The notes: generated by a model not told the origin, from the letters alone. Positions 1-5,121 are shown, counted from the first letter of the stretch. The stretch: DNA of 5,121 nucleotides from an uncultured Eubacteriales bacterium (GCA_958346135.1 CATVQN010000108.1:1-5121); one strand, 5' to 3'. Translations and numbers: made by a program.

Positions 1-148
1 GCTTGTCCTTCGGCACCTCCAGACGTATTTTTTCCCGATCCTTTGATCCAGATTCCTGCTCAGAAAATATGCCGTCCTTTTGCGCATCTGCAAAGGCCGC
101 AAGTAGAGCGTCGGTAATTTTTTCTTTCATGGTTTCCTGTATATTCAT
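1..148 (-). CDS. argS: Arginyl-tRNA synthetase, N-terminal fragment (cut by window edge)
   Basis: Only the first 49 codons are present; the gene runs off the left edge. The enzyme charges tRNA-Arg with arginine in the cytoplasm. The visible part is the start of the N-terminal domain that in class Ia ArgRS contacts the tRNA D-loop: an opening MNIQETMKEKI helix, an alanine-rich helix (about residues 13-22) and the LEVPKDK stretch (residues 43-49) that normally leads into the H-G-D-(F/Y)-A-T-N segment. The HIGH and KMSKS motifs lie outside the window. The start at 148 is chosen because AGGGAG (157-162) sits 8 bases upstream; the Met at codon 7 has no such site. It follows the DUF1934 gene by 23 bases on the same strand, the same neighbour pair (ywiB-argS) known in Bacillus subtilis, which strengthens a call resting on few residues. 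Last visible gene of the leftward operon. Confidence 0.85.
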   Translation of the reverse strand, partial: MNIQETMKEKITDALLAAFADAQKDGIFSEQESGSKDREKIRLEVPKDK

Positions 149-171
149 AACAAGTTCTCCCTTTCTTTATC

Positions 172-594
172 CTAAATGGGGCGTATGGTGATGCGCAGCG
201 AATTATGAATAAAATTTTCGTTGTCGGCATCTAAAGTATAGTCCACACGAACGCTCCCGCCGGATTCCTCAAAGGCATAGGTGACTTCTGAGGTGTGTAT
301 TGACGCACCAATCTCCCCATAGGGGGTGGGATACAGGCAAAGCTTCCGGCATCCGGATTCGTAGTGCAGTTCCATATTATGTCTGCCCTTGCGGGTAACG
401 GTAACATTTCCCGGCCAGATTTTCAGTGTGGTAGTAGTGTCCGGAAAGCCGGTCATTTCGCTCTCTTCATAGATAATGTAGTATTTGTGATTTAAGACGC
501 CGAACTTTCCCGGAGTTTGCAGTTCAATCGGCTCCAGATGTTCACCGCCGGCCTCCTGCAGTGTTTTAATGCAAATCATGACATTGTTATCCAT
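172..594 (-). CDS. DUF1934 family protein (YwiB-like), function unknown
   Basis: A 140-residue soluble protein with no signal peptide or membrane segment. It looks like the DUF1934/YwiB family, small beta-barrel proteins resembling the calycin/lipocalin fold, with no established biochemical role. Family-like features are YYIIYEESEMTG (38-49), a threonine run leading to TTLKI (55-59), a basic turn VTRKG (66-70), the YPTPYGEIGASIHT strand (88-101) and a C-terminal pattern of Y-L then N-L-I-I (about 119-138). Length matches the family. The reading frame stays open upstream to an ATG at 696, but that start would overlap murI by 92 bases and lacks support; the start at 594 has AGGAG (602-606) 7 bases upstream. 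It sits 10 bases after murI and 23 before argS, so it is probably co-transcribed with both. The family call is from memory of its motifs; the operon position is the only clue to a job. Confidence 0.85.
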   Translation of the reverse strand: MDNNVMICIKTLQEAGGEHLEPIELQTPGKFGVLNHKYYIIYEESEMTGFPDTTTTLKIWPGNVTVTRKGRHNMELHYESGCRKLCLYPTPYGEIGASIHTSEVTYAFEESGGSVRVDYTLDADNENFIHNSLRITIRPI

Positions 595-601
595 AAATAA
601 A

Positions 602-606
602 CTCCT
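602..606 (-). promoter_or_regulatory. Ribosome binding site of the DUF1934 gene, overlapping the murI stop codon
   Basis: On the minus strand the sequence reads TAGGAG, in which TAG (607-605) is the murI stop codon and AGGAG (606-602) is the Shine-Dalgarno, 7 bases before the ATG at 594. This decides the start of the 140-residue protein over the longer upstream frame. It also suggests translational coupling, because a ribosome finishing murI clears the site just as initiation is possible. Confidence 0.8.
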
Positions 607-1411
607 AGTAGCTTTCAATATTGATGGCATGTACGCTGCCCTCAATCTGTTTTTCCAAAAACATTCCTGCCAGCTCAGTAAATCCTTCTGTAGCATCGCT
701 TACATAATACTGGGCAGAACCATAGCCTCTGCCGCAAAGCAGACCGGCCTTCTCCAGCTGTTCCTTGGCATAAACTGCCGTTTCGGCTCCGGCATCTACA
801 AGGGTAACGTCGTCACCCATCAGCCTTTGAATCAGCGGCCGAAGCAGCGGATAATGGGTGCAGCCCAGAATTAAGGTATCGACATTCGCTTTCTTTAAGG
901 GCAGCAGATATTCCTGCGCAATCATCTGGGTAACCGAACAGTCCAAATAGCCGTTTTCTACCAGGGGTACAAACATGGGACAGGCTTTGGAGTAGATTTC
1001 CAGGCCGGAATTTAGTTTCTTCAGTGTCTGAAGGTATTTTCCGCTCCGGATGGTGCCGAGTGTTCCCAGTACCCCAATTTTTCCGTTACGGGTAAGGCTT
1101 GCCGCCCGCAGACAGGTAGGCTCCAATACACCGGTAATGGCAACGTCAAACTCGTCCTGAATCAATGGCAGTGCAGCGCTGCTGGCGGTACCGCAGGCGA
1201 TAATAATATATTTAATATCAAAGGTCTGTAAAAACCGGATGTTTTGACGGACATATTTGACAATGGTTTCTGCACTCCGACTGCCGTAGGGAACCCGGCC
1301 CGTATCGCCGAAATAAATAATATCCTCGCCGGGCAGGATTTCCATTACCTTTTTTACACAGGTAAGCCCGCCCAGGCCGGAGTCAAAGATTCCGATAGGT
1401 CTGTTATCCAT
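605..1411 (-). CDS. murI: Glutamate racemase
   Basis: Interconverts L- and D-glutamate in the cytoplasm without a cofactor, supplying the D-Glu that MurD adds to the peptidoglycan stem peptide. At 268 residues it is full length. Family motifs appear in order: FDSGLGGL (9-16, substrate-binding D10/S11), YFGDTGRVPYG (33-43), IIACGTASSAAL (70-81, catalytic Cys73), VLGTLGTIRSGKY (114-126), VPLVENG (148-154, E152) and LILGCTHYPLL (180-190, catalytic Cys184 with His186). The start at 1411 has a perfect AGGAGG 7 bases upstream. It is packed between ddl and the DUF1934 gene, matching a cell-wall precursor operon. One oddity: the residue after catalytic Cys73 is Gly where most racemases have Asn (CNTAS becomes CGTAS). 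I believe related Clostridia also carry Gly here, so it is probably a lineage variant and not a defect. The frame is intact and both catalytic cysteines are present. Confidence 0.96.
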   Translation of the reverse strand: MDNRPIGIFDSGLGGLTCVKKVMEILPGEDIIYFGDTGRVPYGSRSAETIVKYVRQNIRFLQTFDIKYIIIACGTASSAALPLIQDEFDVAITGVLEPTCLRAASLTRNGKIGVLGTLGTIRSGKYLQTLKKLNSGLEIYSKACPMFVPLVENGYLDCSVTQMIAQEYLLPLKKANVDTLILGCTHYPLLRPLIQRLMGDDVTLVDAGAETAVYAKEQLEKAGLLCGRGYGSAQYYVSDATEGFTELAGMFLEKQIEGSVHAINIESY

Positions 1412-1418
1412 ACTGTTT

Positions 1419-1424
1419 CCTCCT
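1419..1424 (-). promoter_or_regulatory. Ribosome binding site of murI, overlapping the ddl stop codon
   Basis: A perfect AGGAGG on the minus strand, 7 bases before the murI ATG. Its first two bases are the last two of the ddl TAG stop codon (1425-1423), so ddl termination and murI initiation share sequence. The same stop/ribosome-site fusion recurs at the murI/DUF1934 junction. Confidence 0.85.
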
Positions 1425-2481
1425 AGGCTTTTTCCGGATGCAGTGCATGGTCAATCAGACGGTCTACCAACTGACCGTAGCCGACCCCGCTGGCATCCCA
1501 AAGCTTTGCGTACATACTGATGGAGGTAAAGCCGGGCAGCGTGTTGATCTCATTGAGACGGACGTCGTCGGTCTCCTTATTCACAAAGAAATCTACCCGG
1601 GCAAGGCCGCGGCATTCGCAGGCCCGATATGCCGAAACCGCAAAGTTGCGCACCTGCTGCGCCAGTTTTGCATCCAGTTTAGCCGGAATGGTGAGGATAG
1701 AGTTTGCATCATTATATTTGGCATCATAATCATAGAATTCTGCTGCCGGCGTAATTTCACCTACGACAGGAGCACTTTCGGGGTGAAATCTGCCGATTAC
1801 ACTGCATTCTACCTCAGAACCGTACATCATCTCTTCCACCAAAAGCTTATCATCATGCTGAAAGGCAAGACGAATTCCCGCCTCCAGCTCTTCCCGGTCA
1901 TGAGCCTTGGTTACGCCCACAGAAGAGCCGGCATTGGCCGGCTTCACAAAGCACGGGTACCCCAGCTTTTCCTCTACCTCGGCAATCTTCATCTCGCCGT
2001 TTTTCATCTCTACCCAGTCTGCCTGGGGAATTTTGGCGCAGGCGAACATGGCCTTTGCCATACATTTATCCATACAAACCGCACTGCCCAGCACGCCGGA
2101 ACCCACATAGGGAATTCCCGCCAGCTCAAGCAGACCCTGAATGGTACCATCCTCGCCGTTTTTCCCGTGAAGTACCGGGAAAACTACATCGATCGGATAT
2201 TTTACCACGCCCTGCGGGGTAAAGCGCAGAATTGCCTTTTCGTCACGGTCAGGCGAGATAAGCGCGCGGTCAAAATCCCAGGCCGCAGGGTCTGCCAGAG
2301 CGCCGATTCCTTCGGCGTTTCCGGTATAATAATACCAGCCGCCGGACTTTGAAATTCCGATTTTATGCACGGTATATCGGGTCAAATCCAAATTGCGCAG
2401 AATGGAGGCTGCCGACATCAGGGAAACATCATGCTCGCTGGAGGCGCCTCCGAAAATCACACATAGATTTATCTTGCTCAT
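1423..2481 (-). CDS. ddl: D-alanine--D-alanine ligase
   Basis: ATP-grasp ligase joining two D-alanines into the dipeptide that MurF adds to UDP-MurNAc-tripeptide; cytoplasmic. Counting from the chosen start it has 352 residues, normal for the larger Firmicute Ddl. Motifs: VIFGGASSEHDVS (8-20, with catalytic Glu16), VLHGKNGEDGTIQGLLEL (103-120), YVGSGVLGSAVCMDK (125-139), FVKPANAGSSVGV (178-190, ATP-grasp loop), EFYDYDAKY (248-256, omega loop), GLARVDFF (292-299) and LNEINTLPGFTSISMY (309-324, metal-binding Glu/Asn). The tyrosine in the omega loop (Tyr252) fits a true D-Ala-D-Ala enzyme and not a Van-type D-Ala-D-Lac ligase. An ATG four codons earlier (2493) lacks a ribosome site; the start at 2481 has GGAG 6 bases upstream. 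First gene of the leftward operon, behind its own likely sigma-A promoter and a palindrome in the leader. Confidence 0.97.
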   Translation of the reverse strand: MSKINLCVIFGGASSEHDVSLMSAASILRNLDLTRYTVHKIGISKSGGWYYYTGNAEGIGALADPAAWDFDRALISPDRDEKAILRFTPQGVVKYPIDVVFPVLHGKNGEDGTIQGLLELAGIPYVGSGVLGSAVCMDKCMAKAMFACAKIPQADWVEMKNGEMKIAEVEEKLGYPCFVKPANAGSSVGVTKAHDREELEAGIRLAFQHDDKLLVEEMMYGSEVECSVIGRFHPESAPVVGEITPAAEFYDYDAKYNDANSILTIPAKLDAKLAQQVRNFAVSAYRACECRGLARVDFFVNKETDDVRLNEINTLPGFTSISMYAKLWDASGVGYGQLVDRLIDHALHPEKA

Positions 2482-2487
2482 AAAAAT

Positions 2488-2491
2488 CTCC
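2488..2491 (-). promoter_or_regulatory. Ribosome binding site deciding the ddl start
   Basis: GGAG on the minus strand, 6 bases before the ATG at 2481. It overlaps the upstream in-frame ATG (2493-2491), which itself has no purine-rich site before it. The shorter protein starting MSKINL is therefore preferred, and it also matches where Ddl proteins normally begin. Confidence 0.65.
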
Positions 2492-2495
2492 ATTC

Positions 2496-2512
2496 TGCTG
2501 TATCATACAGCA
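2496..2512. repeat. Perfect 17-bp palindrome in the ddl leader (possible operator or RNA hairpin)
   Basis: The sequence is TGCTGTAT, one central base, then ATACAGCA: 8-bp perfect arms. It lies 15 bases upstream of the ddl ATG and about 11-28 bases downstream of the start of transcription inferred for the ddl promoter. As DNA it has the form of an operator for a dimeric repressor; as RNA it could fold into a 6-bp stem with a 5-base loop just ahead of the ribosome site. No U-run follows, so it is not an intrinsic terminator. The binding protein, if any, is unknown. Confidence 0.55.
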
Positions 2513-2529
2513 CATATCTTTGATTTATT

Positions 2530-2558
2530 ATTGTACCGCAAAAGAAACAAAAAATCAA
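2530..2558 (-). promoter_or_regulatory. Sigma-A-type promoter for the ddl-murI-DUF1934-argS operon
   Basis: On the minus strand a -35 element TTGATT (2558-2553; 4 of 6 consensus bases) is followed after exactly 17 bases by a -10 element TACAAT (2535-2530; 5 of 6). The spacer is T-rich. Transcription would begin near 2521-2524, giving a leader of about 40 bases that contains the 17-bp palindrome and the ddl ribosome site. It is correctly placed and spaced, and I see no better candidate between ddl and spoIIR. Confidence 0.7.
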
Positions 2559-2561
2559 TAT

Positions 2562-2590
2562 GTATAAAGCACAAAAATCCGGCAAAACTC
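2562..2590 (+). promoter_or_regulatory. Sigma-F-like (forespore) promoter for spoIIR
   Basis: GTATA (2562-2566) matches the -35 of forespore sigma factors F and G. After 14 bases comes GGCAAAACTC (2581-2590), which agrees with the remembered sigma-F -10 pattern GGNRANAYTW at all but the last position. Bacillus spoIIR is transcribed by sigma-F, so such a promoter is expected here. Transcription would start near 2597, about 48 bases ahead of the ATG. The spacer is about one base shorter than the usual 15, and the consensus is from memory, so this is a reasoned candidate and not a proven site. Confidence 0.55.
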
Positions 2591-2627
2591 TAAATGGTAT
2601 CATTGGGAAATATAAATATCGGCAAAA

Positions 2628-2633
2628 GGGAGG
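2628..2633 (+). promoter_or_regulatory. Ribosome binding site of spoIIR
   Basis: GGGAGG lies 11 bases before the ATG at 2645, slightly farther than usual. The frame is open back to an ATG at 2594, but that one would lie at or upstream of the predicted transcription start and has no ribosome site, so 2645 is preferred. A further Met three codons downstream (2654) is possible but is even farther from the site. Confidence 0.65.
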
Positions 2634-2644
2634 TCAAAAGCATC

Positions 2645-3307
2645 ATGAAACATATGCAAAAAAGAAAATCAGTACATTTTTCGGCTCCGAGCTGGCTGTG
2701 GTTTTGCTTTTGCATTGGGGCAGCAGTCATATTTTCCGGCGTGCTTCTCTGCAGCTGGAGCATTCATACCCGAGAAGAAATTTCTCAAGGTGTTTTGCGA
2801 TTGCATATTCTTGCCAACAGTGATACCGACATGGATCAGCAGCTGAAATTGCAGGTGCGGGATCGGATTTTGGAGGATTACGGCTCTCTTTTCCGGGATT
2901 GTCAGAATGCTGAATCCGCTGCAAAGCGGGCAAGGACGACAGCGGTGCGGATTTCCAAAGCGGCAGAGGAGGAGCTTCGTCGCCGTGGAAGCCTCTATCC
3001 GGTGACGGTGCAGGTAGAGAAAGCAACCTTTCCAACAAAATGCTACGGCAGCGTGCGTCTGCCTGCAGGACGTTATCTGGCTGTCAATGTCCGAATCGGA
3101 GCCGCTGCCGGACATAACTGGTGGTGCGTGCTGTATCCGCCGCTGTGTCTGACAGACGGTACAGTCAAGGCTGATGCGGATACCCTTGCCGTTTTGCGTC
3201 GGGAGCTGAGCGCTGAAGAATATGCGCTCGTCACCCAGACAGAAACCATCAATGTAAAAATGAAGTTTCGGATTTTAGAGATATTGTTTCACAAAGAATC
3301 GTGGTAA
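2645..3307 (+). CDS. spoIIR: Stage II sporulation protein R
   Basis: Signalling protein made in the forespore that acts across the septum on the membrane protease SpoIIGA, causing pro-sigma-E to be cleaved and activated in the mother cell. The 220-residue product has a basic N-terminus (KHMQKRK), a hydrophobic segment at about 17-38 that is an export signal or membrane anchor, then the family signatures: GVLRLHILANSDTDMDQQLKL (49-69, written here as two joined parts, LRLHILANSD and its acidic/Gln follow-on), VRDRILEDYG (71-80), ATFPTKCYGSVRLPAGRYLA (127-146) and the highly characteristic NWWCVLYPPLC (158-168). Length is normal. It is divergent from ddl, with a sigma-F-like promoter just upstream, which fits its expected forespore timing. 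Its stop codon is followed by 90 bases without a recognisable intrinsic terminator before the PTS gene. Its presence implies an organism that sporulates or descends from one that did. Confidence 0.95.
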   Translation: MKHMQKRKSVHFSAPSWLWFCFCIGAAVIFSGVLLCSWSIHTREEISQGVLRLHILANSDTDMDQQLKLQVRDRILEDYGSLFRDCQNAESAAKRARTTAVRISKAAEEELRRRGSLYPVTVQVEKATFPTKCYGSVRLPAGRYLAVNVRIGAAAGHNWWCVLYPPLCLTDGTVKADADTLAVLRRELSAEEYALVTQTETINVKMKFRILEILFHKESW

Positions 3308-3347
3308 TTATATTTTATGAATCGGGAAATACTATCATTACGGATTT

Positions 3348-3393
3348 GCTCACAGAAAAAAAGAAACCGGAGCTGTGGGCAGAAAGGGGTTTC
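3348..3393 (+). promoter_or_regulatory. Interlocking stems over the PTS gene ribosome site (pseudoknot or alternative hairpins)
   Basis: Two complementary pairs interlock. Stem 1 is GCTCACAG (3348-3355) with CTGTGGGC (3373-3380), 8 pairs including one G-U. Stem 2 is GAAACC (3363-3368) with GGTTTC (3388-3393), 6 perfect pairs. The 5' arm of stem 2 lies in the loop of stem 1, so they form either an H-type pseudoknot, with an A-rich first loop (3356-3362), or two alternative folds. Stem 2 ties up the last two G residues of the AAAGGGG ribosome site, so this may control translation of the PTS gene. It does not match any riboswitch class I recognise, and there is no U-run, so it is not a terminator. 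Confidence 0.35.
3383..3389 (+). promoter_or_regulatory. Ribosome binding site of the PTS permease gene
   Basis: AAAGGGG, 8 bases before the ATG at 3398. It settles the start, because the frame is open back to an ATG at 3317 that has no comparable site. Its two last bases take part in stem 2 of the structure described for 3348-3393. Confidence 0.75.
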
Positions 3394-3397
3394 AACT

Positions 3398-5121
3398 ATG
3401 AAAGATAAAATTTTCGGAGTCTTACAGCGGGTAGGACGTTCTTTTATGCTGCCGATTGCCATTTTGCCGGTAGCGGGACTTTTTTTAGGAATCGGCGGTG
3501 CTTTTACCAACGAAACCATGCTTAAGACCTACAACCTAATGGGAATTTTAGGTCCCGGAACGGCCGCCCATTCCATTTTACAGGTTTTAAATGACTGCGG
3601 CAATATTGTGTTTGCCAATCTGCCCATTATCTTTGCCATTGGGATTGCTATCGGTATGGCAAAAAAAGAAAAGGACGTGGCTGCGCTGGCAGGCGCCATT
3701 GCCTATTTTGTTATGAATGCCGCCATCGGCGCTATGGCGCTGAATGCCTACGGAGCAGAAGGCGTTGCGGAGCATATAAAAAATGGATCCATGACTTCGG
3801 TGCTTGGTGTCAATTCCCTGCAAACCGGAGTATTCGGTGGTATCATTGTGGGATTGGGAACTGCGGCGCTTCATAATCGTTTTTATAAGATTCAGCTGCC
3901 GCAGGTTCTCTCTTTTTTCGGAGGAACCCGGTTTGTGCCCATCATCTCCGCATCTGTCTATTTATTGGTTGGAATTTTAATGTTTTACATCTGGCCGCCT
4001 ATTCAGGTGGGTATCACCTATATCGGAAAGCTGGTTCAAAACTCCGGCTATTTCGGAACCTGGATTTACGGCCTAACCGAACGCCTCCTAATTCCTTTCG
4101 GCCTTCATCATGTATTTTATCTCCCTTTCTGGCAGACCAATGTGGGCGGAACTATGGTGGTCATGGGCAAGGCCTGGGAAGGCGCTCAAAATATTTTCTT
4201 TGCCCAGCTTTCCGATCCGTCGGTAAAACACTTTGCTGTATCGGCCACCCGGTTCATGTCCGGTAAGTTCCCGCTGATGATCTTCGGCCTGCCCGGTGCT
4301 GCGCTTGCGATGTATCACTGTGCCCGGCCGGAAAAACGAAAAGCTGTCGGCGGCCTTTTGCTGTCAGCGGCACTGACCTCGATGCTCACCGGAATTACCG
4401 AACCGTTGGAGTTCACCTTTTTGTTCGTGGCTCCGCTGCTCTATGGTGTACACTGCGTTTTCGCCGGACTTGCCTATATGCTGATGCATCTTTTCCATGT
4501 GGGTGTGGGTATGACTTTTTCCGGAGGGTTAATCGATTTATTTTTATTCGGTATCCTCCAAGGAAATGCTAAAACCGACTGGATTAACATCGTGTTTGTG
4601 GGAATCGGATATTTCATTGTTTATTACTTCCTTTTCCGGTTCCTGATTCTCAAGTTTAACTTTAAAACGCCGGGTAGGGAGGCAGATTCTGAGGAAACCA
4701 AGCTCTACACCCGTGCCGATGTAGAGGCGAGAAAATCCGGCGGTAATTCATCCGGACAAAGTGGAAACGGAGATGAAAAATCTCGTCTGATTACACAAGG
4801 TCTGGGAGGCGCATCCAATATCAGCGATGTGGACTGCTGTGCGACACGGCTTCGCGTTACAGTGCGAGACGGCAGCAAGGTCAAGGAGGCTCTGCTGCAA
4901 AACAGCGGCGCTGCGGGCGTTATTCGTAAAGGAAACGGTATTCAGGTAATCTATGGCCCAACCGTGACGGTGATTAAATCCAATCTGGAGGATTATCTGT
5001 CATCCGACCCTCCGGAAGAAGATACACCGCTGCCGACTCCTGCTTTACAGGATAAGCCAAAAGAAAAGAGCGGAAAAAGAAAAGAAACACGGCTCTATGC
5101 ACCGCTTTCCGGTACGGCAAT
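3398..5121 (+). CDS. PTS sugar permease EIICBA, glucose superfamily (glucose or maltose/alpha-glucoside type), 3' end cut
   Basis: Membrane permease of the phosphotransferase system, which imports a sugar and phosphorylates it using phosphate passed from HPr through EIIA and EIIB. I translated 574 uninterrupted codons. EIIC spans about 1-424: an opening RVGRSFMLPIAILPVAGLFL helix, many membrane segments, the IPFGLHHVFYLPFW motif (232-245, His237/His238) and GITEPLEF (332-339), which holds the conserved substrate-site glutamates. A Ser/Gly-rich charged linker (about 427-461) leads to EIIB (about 463-536), with phospho-acceptor Cys481 in CATRLRV. A second linker rich in Pro, Glu and Lys (537-563) leads to the first residues of EIIA (LYAPLSGTA, 566-574), where the window ends, so the EIIA histidine is not seen. 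The HHVFYLPFWQT segment suggests a PtsG/MalX-like glucose or alpha-glucoside carrier rather than an N-acetylglucosamine one; the exact sugar cannot be read from sequence. It lies 90 bases after spoIIR with no functional link. No clear sigma-A promoter, catabolite-repression site or antiterminator target was found upstream. Confidence 0.93.
   Translation, partial: MKDKIFGVLQRVGRSFMLPIAILPVAGLFLGIGGAFTNETMLKTYNLMGILGPGTAAHSILQVLNDCGNIVFANLPIIFAIGIAIGMAKKEKDVAALAGAIAYFVMNAAIGAMALNAYGAEGVAEHIKNGSMTSVLGVNSLQTGVFGGIIVGLGTAALHNRFYKIQLPQVLSFFGGTRFVPIISASVYLLVGILMFYIWPPIQVGITYIGKLVQNSGYFGTWIYGLTERLLIPFGLHHVFYLPFWQTNVGGTMVVMGKAWEGAQNIFFAQLSDPSVKHFAVSATRFMSGKFPLMIFGLPGAALAMYHCARPEKRKAVGGLLLSAALTSMLTGITEPLEFTFLFVAPLLYGVHCVFAGLAYMLMHLFHVGVGMTFSGGLIDLFLFGILQGNAKTDWINIVFVGIGYFIVYYFLFRFLILKFNFKTPGREADSEETKLYTRADVEARKSGGNSSGQSGNGDEKSRLITQGLGGASNISDVDCCATRLRVTVRDGSKVKEALLQNSGAAGVIRKGNGIQVIYGPTVTVIKSNLEDYLSSDPPEEDTPLPTPALQDKPKEKSGKRKETRLYAPLSGTA

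Noticed and set aside
595..696. N-terminal extension of the DUF1934 protein to an ATG at 696.
   Set aside because: It would lie within the murI coding sequence, adds 34 residues without family resemblance, and ignores the AGGAG placed 7 bases before the ATG at 594.
1438..2352. Long plus-strand open frame of 304 codons opposite ddl.
   Set aside because: It is an antisense shadow of ddl; the minus strand carries all Ddl motifs, and this frame shows no recognisable domain or ribosome site.
1423..2481. Ddl as a vancomycin-resistance D-Ala-D-Lac ligase.
   Set aside because: The omega loop reads FYDYDAKY with the tyrosine typical of D-Ala-D-Ala ligases, and there are no vanH/vanX-type neighbours; murI and argS context is housekeeping.
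2563..2568. TATAAA as a plus-strand sigma-A -10 for spoIIR.
   Set aside because: No -35-like sequence lies about 17 bases upstream, and TG directly abuts it instead of leaving the one-base gap of an extended -10. The forespore promoter reading explains the same bases better.
3284..3316. Possible sigma-A promoter for the PTS gene using TTGTTT near the end of spoIIR and TATATT at 3309-3316.
   Set aside because: The spacing is about 19 bases, which is too long for a confident call, and alternatives at better spacing have poor -10 sequences.
3316..3332. Catabolite-repression (cre) site or GlcT/LicT-type antiterminator target upstream of the PTS gene.
   Set aside because: The ATGAATCGGGAAAT stretch has the wrong spacing for the cre consensus, and there is no terminator hairpin with a U-run for an antiterminator to act on.
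3325..3334. GGAAATACTA, a full match to the remembered sigma-F -10 pattern, in the gap before the PTS gene; a similar GGAAATATAA lies at 2606-2615.
   Set aside because: Neither has a -35 element of the GTATA/GCATA type 14-16 bases upstream, and the pattern is degenerate, so chance matches in A-rich DNA are likely. The spoIIR candidate at 2562-2590 has both elements.

Overview
The window looks like chromosomal DNA from an endospore-forming Firmicute of the class Clostridia, roughly half G+C. The evidence is a SpoIIR-type sporulation protein, a YwiB-like DUF1934 gene beside argS (an order I also know from Bacillus subtilis), strong AGGAGG-type ribosome binding sites and a glucose-superfamily PTS permease. 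An Oscillospirales-like member is my guess from general resemblance; I cannot prove it from sequence alone. I see no tRNA, rRNA, insertion sequence, CRISPR array or phage gene.

Layout. The window is organised around a divergent control region at about 2482-2644. To the left, four tightly packed genes run leftward: ddl (D-Ala-D-Ala ligase, 1423-2481), murI (glutamate racemase, 605-1411), a DUF1934 protein of unknown function (172-594) and the start of argS (arginyl-tRNA synthetase, cut at base 1). Gaps are 11, 10 and 23 bases, and two of the ribosome binding sites share bases with the upstream stop codon, so this is very probably one operon. To the right run spoIIR (2645-3307) and, after a 90-base gap, a large PTS permease gene (from 3398) with domain order EIIC-EIIB-EIIA that leaves the window just inside EIIA.

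How the genes work together. MurI makes D-glutamate and Ddl makes D-alanyl-D-alanine, both building blocks of the peptidoglycan stem peptide, so the leftward operon is a cell-wall precursor unit joined to a tRNA charging gene. SpoIIR is the forespore signal that triggers pro-sigma-E processing in the mother cell. The PTS gene imports and phosphorylates a sugar, probably glucose or an alpha-glucoside, and has no clear functional link to its neighbours.

The most interesting material is regulatory. A good vegetative (sigma-A) promoter for ddl and a sigma-F-like promoter for spoIIR stand back to back with their -35 elements only three bases apart. A perfect 17-bp palindrome lies in the ddl leader. 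Two interlocking stems, which could form an H-type pseudoknot or two alternative hairpins, cover the ribosome binding site of the PTS gene. I found no clearly new multi-gene system; the coding content is ordinary core and metabolic genes.
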